From: Limisphaera sp.
GTDB taxonomy: Bacteria > Verrucomicrobiota > Verrucomicrobiia > Limisphaerales > Limisphaeraceae
DNA length: 64,000 nt
Direction of reading: 5' to 3'
NCBI GenBank assembly: GCA_025057755.1
Contig: JANWVC010000007.1
Span: 248,001-312,000 of the forward strand
Part shown: piece by piece, positions 56,349-64,000 of the stretch
Layout of the letters: the number at the start of each line of letters is the position of its first letter
Numbering within the stretch: the stretch's first letter is position 1
Position numbers and translations under genes: made by a program
Notes under the pieces: generated by a model
Database searches by the model: none
Told to the model about the DNA's origin: nothing
What the model saw: only the letters and a program-made list of their open reading frames with translations

Positions 56349-57760
56349 AAACGAAAAGAGGCGCCCTGAACCCGGGGGATGGACCGCCATGCTGCGGCTC
56401 GGTCTTGATCATCGTGCTGTGGATCGCGTTCGGTCTGGTGGCCTTGGCGCTGTACTTTGCTGCGGCGATGGGTCTGGAGCTGCGAGCGTCGGAACAACGG
56501 TTCGCTGGTTTGCAGGCCGAGCTGGCCATTCAGGCTGCTGCTGTGCATGTGAGCAATTTGTTGGCCCGGGTTGAACAGCCGGGTTGGCCGCCGGAATTGG
56601 TCGCGCAAGAGTGCGAAGATGTCGCCGTTGGAGAAGCCCGCTTTTGGCTGATGGGGCGTACTGACCTGGCTGTATGGGGCGACGTACCGGCCTTTGGTTT
56701 GGTAGATGAAGCTTCCAAGTTGAATCTCAATACGGCCACACGGCAGATGCTGGAGCGTTTGACCAATCTGATCGCTGCGCCCGAAGTCGCTGCGGCCATC
56801 GTTGATTGGAGGGATCCTGACGGCGAGGCACAAATGAACGGCGCAGAAGATCCGGTGTACCTGCGGTTGAACCCGCCCTACCGTTGTAAGAACGCCCGAT
56901 TTGAATCTGTGGACGAGTTGCGACTGGTGTATGGGGTAACCGTTGACCTGCTTTACGGCGAAGACGCCAACCTGAACGGGATTTTGGACGCAAATGAGAA
57001 CGACGGCGATGCGACTCCACCCCGGGATAACCGCGACGGCCAGTTGCAGCCGGGCTTGTGGGAATATGTGACAGTGTACAGTCGGGAATCGGGCCTGGCC
57101 CGGACCAACGTCAACGACCGACAGTCGCTGGCGCTGCTCTTGCAATCCCAGTTCGGGAACGATCGGGCCAATCAGATCCTGTTGCAACTAGCCATGGGCG
57201 GCGGTCCGGGCGGTCCGGGGGGGCCTGGAGCCGCGACAGCCGGATTCACCAATCTCATGGAGTTTTACCTCCGCAGTGGCATGACAGCGGAGGAATTTGA
57301 TCAGGTGTATCCATGGTTGACCACGACGAACGGGGTGGTCGAGGGATTAATCAACGTGAACACAGCACCAGAGGCGGTCCTGGCCTGTGTGCCCGGTATT
57401 GATGTGGACGGTGCGGCGGCGTTGGTCGCTTACCGACTGGGCCGGCAGAATCCACGCGCCTCCTTGGCATGGGTCGTGGAGGTGCTGGGGCGCGAACGGG
57501 CTGCGCAGGCCGGGCCGTGGCTGACCGCCCGCAGCTCGGTTTACAGCGCCGATGTGGTGGCCCTGGGTCGGCAGGACCGAGGTTACCGTCGGGTTCGTAT
57601 GGTATTTGACGCGAGTGAAGGGGCCCCCGCGATTCGATACCGACAGGATCTAACGCATCTGGGCTGGGCCTTGGGTGCACGGATCCGACAAGCGCTGGAA
57701 GAACAGCGGGAACAGCGCGCGCGTCTCGAGTTCGTACGGTCATCCGCAGGACGTCCATGA
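56345..57760 (+). CDS. gspK: Minor pseudopilin GspK
   Basis: The largest pseudopilin, at the tip of the pseudopilus, 471 residues. A hydrophobic N-terminal helix (GSVLIIVLWIAFGLVALALYFAAAMGL) is followed by the GspK signature VDEASKLNLNTATRQMLERLT and later GLINVNTAPEAVLACVPGIDVDGAAALVAYRLGR. A Gly/Pro-rich insert (GGGPGGPGGPGA) lies at about 57200-57240. ATG 56345 overlaps gspJ by four bases; the stop overlaps the next gene likewise. Confidence 0.93.
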   Translation: MKTKRGALNPGDGPPCCGSVLIIVLWIAFGLVALALYFAAAMGLELRASEQRFAGLQAELAIQAAAVHVSNLLARVEQPGWPPELVAQECEDVAVGEARFWLMGRTDLAVWGDVPAFGLVDEASKLNLNTATRQMLERLTNLIAAPEVAAAIVDWRDPDGEAQMNGAEDPVYLRLNPPYRCKNARFESVDELRLVYGVTVDLLYGEDANLNGILDANENDGDATPPRDNRDGQLQPGLWEYVTVYSRESGLARTNVNDRQSLALLLQSQFGNDRANQILLQLAMGGGPGGPGGPGAATAGFTNLMEFYLRSGMTAEEFDQVYPWLTTTNGVVEGLINVNTAPEAVLACVPGIDVDGAAALVAYRLGRQNPRASLAWVVEVLGRERAAQAGPWLTARSSVYSADVVALGRQDRGYRRVRMVFDASEGAPAIRYRQDLTHLGWALGARIRQALEEQREQRARLEFVRSSAGRP

Positions 57761-59253
57761 GGGCAAAAGAGACATCCGGGCTAAGTCTGTGGCGACAATG
57801 GCCCGAGCGTTGGCAGGGCTGGTGGGAACTGCGGCAGCGAACCCCACGGCGGCTCTTGGGTCTTTCTCTTACGGCTGGCCAGTTGGAAGCGGCGGTGGTC
57901 GAACGGGTCAACGGTCAGCTCAACATCACCCAAACGACGCAGGTGCCCATGGCCCTGGATCCTTTGACCGCTGAGCCCGAATTGGTTGGCCGCGAAATCC
58001 GGCAGCACTTGGATGCAGCCGGCATCCGAGTTCGCGTCTGTGTGCTGGACCTGCCGTTGGAGCATGTCCTGAGTTTGTCGGTTTCGTTGCCGGACCTGCC
58101 CGCAGAGGATCAGGAAAGTCTCCTGACGGTCGAAGCCGAGCGAACGTTTCCCCACAATCTGGAAGAACTCCGGTTGGCCATGGCACGGTTCGGCGCACCG
58201 GGCGGTCCGGGACAAGGCATGGTGCTGGCCTTGGCACGCGACCGGGCCGAACGATTCGAGGCGACTCTGCGAGCCGCGCAGTTGCGGATGTGGAGTCTGG
58301 CACCGGGACTTTGTGCGTTGGATCCACCCGAATCCTCGACTGAGGCAGGCGTCGTGGCGCTATGGCCCGTTTCCAACTGCATTCAACTCCAGATTGTTGC
58401 AGGAGGATTGCTGTTCGTGCTCCGTGCGTTAGAAGGAATGTTCGATTGGGAAGGGCCCAACCGAGTGTTGTTGGTGGACGAACTGCTGCGCGAGTTACGA
58501 CTGAGCCTGGGTCAGCTGCCCCCGCCTTGGGAGGAGCGCATTCGCATCCTGCGGGTTTGGGGACGAAGTGAAGCAGCCACGGAACTAGCCGAAAAACTGA
58601 TCCAACCAGCAGCGCGACTGGGCCTGCGCGTCGAACAAGTTCGATCCCTGCCGGAAACGATGTGGGGCCTGGCCATGCCGCATGGCTCCTCGCCCTCGGC
58701 AGCGGTGGCCTTGGCGGCTCGGGCCTTGGCGGGCCGGCCGGCACTTTTTGAATTCCTTCCAACGCGTCCTTCTGTCTGGCAGCAGCTTCGGAAACGGTAT
58801 GCATCGCGGCGATTCACCACCGTGAGCTTGGCCCTGGGTGGCGTGGCGGGTCTTCTTGGCGCGGCCTTTCTGGCGCACCAAAGTCAACTCTGGTATTGGG
58901 AGCGTCAATGGCGTCGCATGGAATCCTCCGTGCGGGAGCTGGAAAGGATCCAGGCCCGCATCCGTCAATACCGGCCATGGTTCGATGAATCGTTCCGTAG
59001 CCTCATGGTATTGCGGCGATTGACCGAGGCTTTTCCCGAAGACGGCACCGTCTCGGCCAAGACAGTTGAGATCCGGGACAACGGACGCGTGGTGTGCACT
59101 GGAACCGCGCGTGACCAGGCTGCCTTGTTGAAAGCTTTGGACCGACTGCGAGCCATGTCCGAAGTCCGTAATGTCCAGGTCGAACAAATGCGGGGCAATG
59201 CACCCATGCAGTTCGGTTTCCACTTACAATGGGGGGAATCAGGCGGCTCATGA
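57757..59253 (+). CDS. gspL: GspL-like protein (PilM-PilN fusion)
   Basis: A 498-residue inner-membrane platform protein. The N-terminal ~330 residues look like the PilM/GspL cytoplasmic actin-like domain, starting RRLLGLSLTAGQLEAAVVE. A transmembrane helix (about 362-382) follows, then a PilN-like coiled-coil periplasmic segment (residues ~384-420) and a ferredoxin-like domain. In type IV pilus systems these halves are separate genes; here they are one. It overlaps gspK and the next gene by four bases at each end. Confidence 0.83.
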   Translation: MRAKETSGLSLWRQWPERWQGWWELRQRTPRRLLGLSLTAGQLEAAVVERVNGQLNITQTTQVPMALDPLTAEPELVGREIRQHLDAAGIRVRVCVLDLPLEHVLSLSVSLPDLPAEDQESLLTVEAERTFPHNLEELRLAMARFGAPGGPGQGMVLALARDRAERFEATLRAAQLRMWSLAPGLCALDPPESSTEAGVVALWPVSNCIQLQIVAGGLLFVLRALEGMFDWEGPNRVLLVDELLRELRLSLGQLPPPWEERIRILRVWGRSEAATELAEKLIQPAARLGLRVEQVRSLPETMWGLAMPHGSSPSAAVALAARALAGRPALFEFLPTRPSVWQQLRKRYASRRFTTVSLALGGVAGLLGAAFLAHQSQLWYWERQWRRMESSVRELERIQARIRQYRPWFDESFRSLMVLRRLTEAFPEDGTVSAKTVEIRDNGRVVCTGTARDQAALLKALDRLRAMSEVRNVQVEQMRGNAPMQFGFHLQWGESGGS

Positions 59254-59795
59254 CCTTCAACCAAAGACAAAAAATCCTGGCCATGGTGGCCGCAGCCGTC
59301 TTGGGCTTGCTGCTGGTCGATCAGTGGGTCCTCACCCCACTGGTGCGCACGTGGAAAGCGCGGTCGGAGCGCATTAACCAATTGCGGACGCGTGTGACGG
59401 AAGGTCGATTGCTCCTGGATCGGGAGACGACGTTACGTTCCCGATGGCAGGGAATGTTGACCAATCTCCTGCCAGCGGAACCGTCTCGGGCCGAGGCTCA
59501 GCTTTTGACTGCGGTGGAGCGATGGGCCGCCGCCAGCCAAGTGACCATTACATCCGTACGGCCTCAGTGGCGACCCCAAGAAGGCAACTTGGTGACCTTG
59601 GAGTGCCGAGTGGACGCTGCCGGCAGTTTACCAGCCCTGGTCCGACTGTTGTACGAGCTCGAGCGGGATCCCATGGCCGTAAAAGTGGATGCGCTGGAAT
59701 TGACCGCTCGAGATGACACGGGCAGTCAACTGGCGCTCGGCTTACAAGTGAGCGGCTTGGTCTCCAATGGCGTCGCGACATTGAGCCGACGATGA
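59250..59795 (+). CDS. gspM: GspM/PilO-like platform protein
   Basis: A 181-residue bitopic inner-membrane protein. A transmembrane helix (about residues 9-28) is followed by a coiled-coil and a ferredoxin-like fold, the pattern of PilO/GspM. Sequence identity in this family is low, so the assignment rests on topology and position after gspL. ATG 59250 overlaps the gspL stop by four bases; its stop overlaps the next gene. Confidence 0.75.
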   Translation: MTFNQRQKILAMVAAAVLGLLLVDQWVLTPLVRTWKARSERINQLRTRVTEGRLLLDRETTLRSRWQGMLTNLLPAEPSRAEAQLLTAVERWAAASQVTITSVRPQWRPQEGNLVTLECRVDAAGSLPALVRLLYELERDPMAVKVDALELTARDDTGSQLALGLQVSGLVSNGVATLSRR

Positions 59796-60541
59796 AAAGG
59801 CGGCCACAAAAGCAGCAGAAAACGGGAGGACAACGCCGGATGTTCCGACGACAACCGGACCGGAACCGAAACGCATTGACCGAAGGACCCCGTTTAGGAC
59901 GGGTGATGCTCATGTGGTTGGGAACAGCCTTGGCAGCTTTGGCTCAGGAACCAAATCAGACCAACCCACCTGTCAGTACCCCACCTGCGGAATCCCATGC
60001 AGTTGCGGAAACCGGCTCAGGTCCAGTTCGTCCCCAGGCATCAGACTTCGGCGCGTTTCGGATCATCCTGGATCGGAACATCTTCAATGCCACGCGCTCT
60101 GGTGCGCGGCCCAGCCCGACCCGCCCCCGACGACCAGCCCGCGTAGACACACTGGCCCTGGTGGGCACGCTGGAGAATGGGTCAGATCGCATTGCTTTTT
60201 TCGATGGGTCGAGCTCTGAGTTTCGAAGGGCCGTCCGAATCGGAGAGGAACTGGTTGGTTTCAAGGTAGAGGAAATTCACTTCGACAAGGTGTATCTTGT
60301 CCAAGGAAGCCATCGTTGGGAATTACCGGTAGGTCGGGCCTTGCGCCGGGAGGAGGAGGCAGAATGGCAGCTCTCCGAGGCTGTGGGCTTACCCACAGGG
60401 GCGGCTACGCGCAACCCTCAAGCCAATGAGAGCAGCCTCCGGCAAACCAGCCCGGCAGGTACGCGCGCTGACGGAGACTCCGGCCCAGGTGATGAGGTTT
60501 TGCGAAGACTCATGGAACGTCGAGCCAGGGAAGAACAATGA
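59792..60541 (+). CDS. GspC/PilP-like periplasmic protein
   Basis: A 249-residue protein with a hydrophobic N-terminal helix (residues ~37-51). A GspC homology-region-like segment follows: FRIILDRNIFNAT, LALVGTLENGSDRIAFF, VRIGEELVGFKVEEIHFDKVYLVQG. This region in GspC, or PilP, links the inner-membrane platform to the secretin. Pro-rich linkers flank it. Position directly upstream of gspD genes supports the role. The four-base ATGA overlap with gspD-N shows coupling. Confidence 0.75.
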   Translation: MKRRPQKQQKTGGQRRMFRRQPDRNRNALTEGPRLGRVMLMWLGTALAALAQEPNQTNPPVSTPPAESHAVAETGSGPVRPQASDFGAFRIILDRNIFNATRSGARPSPTRPRRPARVDTLALVGTLENGSDRIAFFDGSSSEFRRAVRIGEELVGFKVEEIHFDKVYLVQGSHRWELPVGRALRREEEAEWQLSEAVGLPTGAATRNPQANESSLRQTSPAGTRADGDSGPGDEVLRRLMERRAREEQ

Positions 60542-62088
60542 AAACGACTATCCCCATCCTCACCCTCACGGGTCTAATGCCCATGATGCAATTGCTGGCC
60601 CAAGACTTGACGAACGCAGCTCCGCCAACAGCAGAGCCACCTGCAGAAGAAGCCGCGGCCACGCAACCGCCCGTCTCACCGGTCCATGGACCGCAGGTTG
60701 CCCATGCAGAGTCGTTGCCGGCCGGGCGCGTGATCGGAGAAAACGAGCGGGGACTTCGTCTGAACTTCCGCAACGCCCCCTTGGAATTGGTCTTGAACTA
60801 CCTTAGCGAAGCAGCCGGATTCATCATCGTACCTGAAGTGGATGTCCGTGGTCGGGTGGACGTGTGGAGCAACCAGCCATTGACCAAAGATGAAGCCATC
60901 GAGGTCCTGAACCAAGCCCTGGCTCGGAACGGTTACGCCGTGTTGCGAGACGGCCGTACCCTTACGGTTGTGACCCGGGAAGAAGCACGGAAACGCGACA
61001 TCCCCGTCCGCCGCGGTTCCGACCCCGAGGCAATCCCCAAGAATGATCAAATTGTCACGCAAATCATCCCGGTCCGATTCATCAACGCGGTCCAATTGTC
61101 TCGCGATTTGGCCCCGTTGATCCCCAGCACTGCGACCATCGCGGCCAACGAAGGAGGCAACGCCCTGGTGGTGACGGATACTCAGGCCAATATCCGGCGC
61201 CTTGTAGAGATTATCAAGGCGCTGGACACCAGCGTGTCCGCCCTTTCCGCCGTGCGGGTCTTTCCCTTGCGCTATGCGGATGCACGGACCCTGGCGAATG
61301 TCCTCCGGGAGGTTTTCGCCGACGATTCCTCCTCAATGCGGGGGCTCGATCCGCGCGCACGATTCTTTGCCTTCATGCGAGGAGAAGGCCGGGGCGGAGG
61401 CGAAGGCCAGCAATCTGGCGAAGGCCGACCCGGCGCCAGTCGAGTGGTGGCCACCGCGGATGAACGAAGCAACTCCTTGGTCGTCAGCGCTCCTCAGGAT
61501 CTCATGCCCACCATCGAGGAACTGGTTGCCGCCGTGGATGTGGACGTAGAAGACCTGACCGAAATTCGAGTGTTTCCACTGCGGCATTCCGATCCTCAGG
61601 AGATGGCAGATTTAATCACCAGTCTGTTTCCAGAAGAGACCAGTCAAAGCGCCAGCACTGGACCCCGCCGGTTTTTTGGACCGGGCGGTTTCCCCGGGTT
61701 TCCGGGTGCGGCCAATCCCACCCCCAGTGAGCGTGTCCGTAAACAAAGCCGCGTGATTGCCGTGGCCGACTTGCGCACCAGCTCCGTGGTTGTGACTGCT
61801 TCGCGCCAGTTGATGCCCCAAATCGCATCCATGATTGAACAACTCGACAGCAACCCGGCCCGCAAACAGAAGGTCTTCGTTTACGAACTCCGTAATGCCG
61901 AACCCGGCCGGGCCGAGGAAATTCTCCGCGGGCTGTTTGAAGGTCAAAACACGCGGCGTACCACCTCCACCACACAAACCCGCAGTGCTTTGGAAGCCCG
62001 CGAAGAACAGATGATTAACCAGCAGAATCTCAATCAAAACTTTGGCTTCCAGGGCCCTGGCGGATTCGGCGGTCAGGGTGTCCGCTAA
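60538..62088 (+). CDS. Secretin N-domains (GspD amino-terminal half)
   Basis: A 516-residue protein with a signal peptide (MKTTIPILTLTGLMPMMQLL). It contains an N0-like domain beginning LRLNFRNAPLELVLNYLSEAAG. Secretin N1-N3 ring modules follow, such as IIPVRFINAVQLSRDLAPLIP, VFPLRYADARTLANVLREVF and VFPLRHSDPQEMADLITSLF. The C-terminal beta-barrel secretin domain is absent; the protein ends cleanly at FGGQGVR. The next gene supplies that barrel with its own signal peptide. Confidence 0.9.
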   Translation: MKTTIPILTLTGLMPMMQLLAQDLTNAAPPTAEPPAEEAAATQPPVSPVHGPQVAHAESLPAGRVIGENERGLRLNFRNAPLELVLNYLSEAAGFIIVPEVDVRGRVDVWSNQPLTKDEAIEVLNQALARNGYAVLRDGRTLTVVTREEARKRDIPVRRGSDPEAIPKNDQIVTQIIPVRFINAVQLSRDLAPLIPSTATIAANEGGNALVVTDTQANIRRLVEIIKALDTSVSALSAVRVFPLRYADARTLANVLREVFADDSSSMRGLDPRARFFAFMRGEGRGGGEGQQSGEGRPGASRVVATADERSNSLVVSAPQDLMPTIEELVAAVDVDVEDLTEIRVFPLRHSDPQEMADLITSLFPEETSQSASTGPRRFFGPGGFPGFPGAANPTPSERVRKQSRVIAVADLRTSSVVVTASRQLMPQIASMIEQLDSNPARKQKVFVYELRNAEPGRAEEILRGLFEGQNTRRTTSTTQTRSALEAREEQMINQQNLNQNFGFQGPGGFGGQGVR

Positions 62089-62150
62089 CGCGAACGGGGC
62101 ATTCACTCGAGGCGAGTGCTACCCGGGTCGAACAAGGGTCATTGACGCGT

Positions 62151-63293
62151 ATGAGAAACAGCATCGGCATGGTTCGTTTGTTGGTGACCGGATTGATCTT
62201 GGGCATAACCACGTATTTGTGGGCTCAAGCCCAGCCACGAACCGCTACCACCCGGACGACCGCAGCCCGGGCCACCGGGACGGGCGTGCGCGCCGGCGCA
62301 GGCAGTTATCCCAGCCCTACCTCTGTAGGCGAGGCCTTGGTGACCAGCGATCCGCAAAGCCGACGGCTGATCGTGGTTACCGACGATGAGACAGCCCAAG
62401 CCATCAGTCAGGTGGTCTCCAATCTCGACAGGCCCAAACCGCAAGTCTTGATCAAAGTTACCTTCCTGGAAGCCACGTATCGGGACGGCTTGGATTTTGG
62501 CATCGCAGGCAGTCGTAACCGAAACATCGGCCGCAACACCACGATGACCGTGGAGCAAGCCTTTCGCGCGTTAACCGGCGGTCCCACCAGCGGCGCATTC
62601 AACTTCGGGCTGCTCGGCTCGGATTGGGAAGTTACGCTTCGAGCTATTGCGGAAAATGGGAAACTGGAGGTCTTGTCCCGCCCGACCATCTTGGCCCGAA
62701 ACAACCAGCAGGCAACCATCGTTGTCGGCCAACAGGTGCCGCTCATCACCGCCACGCGCTATGACAATTTCGGCAACCAAATCAACTCCATTACATACGA
62801 AAATGTGGGTATCATCTTGCGTGTCACCCCGTTTATCACCTCGGACGACATGGTCGAGATGATTATCTCGCCGGAGATTTCAGCCCTGTCAGAACAAAGC
62901 GTGGCCATTGCCAGCGGAACTAATGCCGCCGCTGCGGCACCGGTGATCAACATTCGCTCGGCCGACACCGTCGTGGTGACACCCAATGGACACACTGTGG
63001 TCATCGGCGGCCTGATGCAAAAGAGCAAGATGGCGACCCAAAGCAAAGTGCCGATTCTGGGAGACATCCCGCTCCTGGGCAACGCGTTCAAACGCAGAGT
63101 GGAGAGCGATGCCAAAACCGAACTGCTTATCTTTCTGACGCCGTACATCATCAAGTATCCGGAAAACTTGGCAGCGGTTTCTGACCAGGAACGCACCGGC
63201 GCCGAGATTCTGCCCAAAGCCTTTAATGAACCGGAACTTTTCCGGTTTTTGGACAGTTTGCCGGTGAAATCCGAACCTTCCGGTACCCACTGA
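62151..63293 (+). CDS. Secretin C-terminal barrel domain (GspD carboxy-terminal half)
   Basis: A 380-residue protein with its own signal peptide (MRNSIGMVRLLVTGLILGITTYLWAQA). The body has an N3-like module and then the secretin core: NGKLEVLSRPTILARNNQQATIVVGQQVPLI, YENVGIILRVTPFI and the diagnostic NGHTVVIGGLMQKSKMATQSKVPILGDIPLLGNAFKRR. N0-N2 domains are missing. ATG 62151 opens the signal peptide; TTG 62142 lies just upstream. 62 bases separate it from the N-half gene. Confidence 0.9.
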   Translation: MRNSIGMVRLLVTGLILGITTYLWAQAQPRTATTRTTAARATGTGVRAGAGSYPSPTSVGEALVTSDPQSRRLIVVTDDETAQAISQVVSNLDRPKPQVLIKVTFLEATYRDGLDFGIAGSRNRNIGRNTTMTVEQAFRALTGGPTSGAFNFGLLGSDWEVTLRAIAENGKLEVLSRPTILARNNQQATIVVGQQVPLITATRYDNFGNQINSITYENVGIILRVTPFITSDDMVEMIISPEISALSEQSVAIASGTNAAAAAPVINIRSADTVVVTPNGHTVVIGGLMQKSKMATQSKVPILGDIPLLGNAFKRRVESDAKTELLIFLTPYIIKYPENLAAVSDQERTGAEILPKAFNEPELFRFLDSLPVKSEPSGTH

Positions 63294-63310
63294 TCCTTGA
63301 CGCCTTTTCC

Positions 63311-64000
63311 ATGCAACCGGCGCGACAAAGCCGATGGGTTTACGCGCTCCTGGCGCTCGCCTGGGCGGGATTGCTTGCCTGGCAAGCGTGGGAACACCAA
63401 CGCGTCCGCCAAAACGCGCGCCAAGCCTTAATCCGACGGGCCCAGGACATCTCCACCACGTTGGGCGTCGTCCTCCGCTCTCAGCGCCGCTTTGGCATCA
63501 TCCCTAAAGATCGGTTGGAATCCACCTTGCAAGAATTGGTCAAACCAGACGAGCTCATGGGCGTGGCCATGTTGAACGCAGCCGGCGAAGTCGTTGCCTC
63601 AGCCGGCACGCCCATCGATGTCGAACTGCGGGGCTTGGTGCCAACCGGACAGCACTGGGGACCAAGTTTCGTCGCGTTAATGAATCTCGTAGATTTGGGC
63701 ACCAATCTCATGGCCGAACCCATGCCCGCCGGGCCCACATTGGTCCTGCCCCGCGAAGAATTGCCGCCCTTCGGTCGGGACCGACCCGAAGGCCCACCTC
63801 CACCTCAGCCCGGAGCGCCTCCGGGGACCGGACCCCCGCCGCCCGGTCTGCGCCCGGGCGAATCTCCCGAACGATGGACCCCCAGCCGGCCCCCGGGAGA
63901 GGAAAGCCGGGACGAAGACCGCTCGCGAACGCGTCGGAGCCGGGGCGATCGTCGTCCACCCTTCGGACGTCCCTTTTGGATGAGCGAGCAAGAATACCGC
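63311..64000 (+). CDS. Membrane sensor protein, probably histidine kinase N-terminus (partial)
   Basis: The frame from ATG 63311 stays open to the window's right edge (230 codons). It begins with a hydrophobic helix (residues ~11-27, WVYALLALAWAGLLAWQAW), then a periplasmic-type helical segment. A long Pro/Arg-rich linker (about 155-220) ends in FGRPFWMSEQEYR. The architecture suggests the sensory N-terminus of a two-component kinase, but the catalytic domains would be outside the window. It lies 17 bases after the secretin gene, so it may be in the same operon. Confidence 0.6.
   Translation, partial: MQPARQSRWVYALLALAWAGLLAWQAWEHQRVRQNARQALIRRAQDISTTLGVVLRSQRRFGIIPKDRLESTLQELVKPDELMGVAMLNAAGEVVASAGTPIDVELRGLVPTGQHWGPSFVALMNLVDLGTNLMAEPMPAGPTLVLPREELPPFGRDRPEGPPPPQPGAPPGTGPPPPGLRPGESPERWTPSRPPGEESRDEDRSRTRRSRGDRRPPFGRPFWMSEQEYR

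Noticed and set aside
60538-63293. Single gspD with a frameshift
   Set aside because: Each half has its own signal peptide and clean stop, with 62 non-coding bases between, so it is a true split and not a frameshift.

Overview
The window looks like chromosomal DNA of a Gram-negative member of the Verrucomicrobiota, probably near the Limisphaera/Pedosphaera group. That placement is inferred from gene content, not from a search. The clues are lipid A genes (lpxL, lpxK), a PEP-CTERM surface protein, secreted proteins ending in a short FYR-type C-terminal domain, a Tat-exported Gfo/Idh/MocA oxidoreductase beside an FG-GAP/SUMF1 protein, a FecR plus CHASE2-cyclase pair, a B12-dependent ribonucleotide reductase, and a type II secretion operon with many H-x9-DG and FTLxE pseudopilin features. 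I see no IS element, prophage, integron or CRISPR array.

Layout. 1-976 is gene-poor. 977-3123 holds nuoABC and thiS. 3482-11834 holds a tRNA-Leu(GAG), an alpha-oxoamine synthase, two small DUF proteins, the translationally coupled lpxK-lpxL pair, surA-pdxA and the coupled nudix-tadA pair. 12064-18960 has an unusual glycoside hydrolase/glycosyltransferase fusion, the SUMF1 protein and the Tat oxidoreductase. A 1.5 kb stretch with strong inverted repeats but no supported gene follows. 20533-27469 holds a left-handed beta-helix acyltransferase-like protein, a CHASE2 adenylate cyclase, FecR, a type 4 uracil-DNA glycosylase and an AraC regulator. 27623-33264 holds nrdJ, tmk and cysS, and the nrdJ upstream region carries two NrdR-like boxes. 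34851-42004 holds a large secreted carbohydrate-binding-type protein, katG with an OxyR-like upstream element, and a LysM/PGRP amidase.

42243-47139 is the most distinctive locus. A canonical cobalamin riboswitch and a downstream terminator precede a PEP-CTERM surface protein, a 699-residue secreted protein that starts with a diverged copy of the same domain, a pseudopilin-like protein and a BtuF-like B12-binding protein. I read it as a B12-controlled acquisition module at the cell surface. purB and leuB follow on the minus strand.

50456-64000 is one long operon for a type II secretion / type IV pilus-like machine: a Gly/Pro-rich secreted protein, then gspE, F, G, H, I, J, K, a PilM-PilN fusion (gspL-like), gspM/pilO-like, gspC/pilP-like, and a secretin split into two separately exported halves. 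The gspI to gspD-N part is knitted together by 4-base ATGA stop/start overlaps. A sensor-kinase-like gene runs off the right edge.
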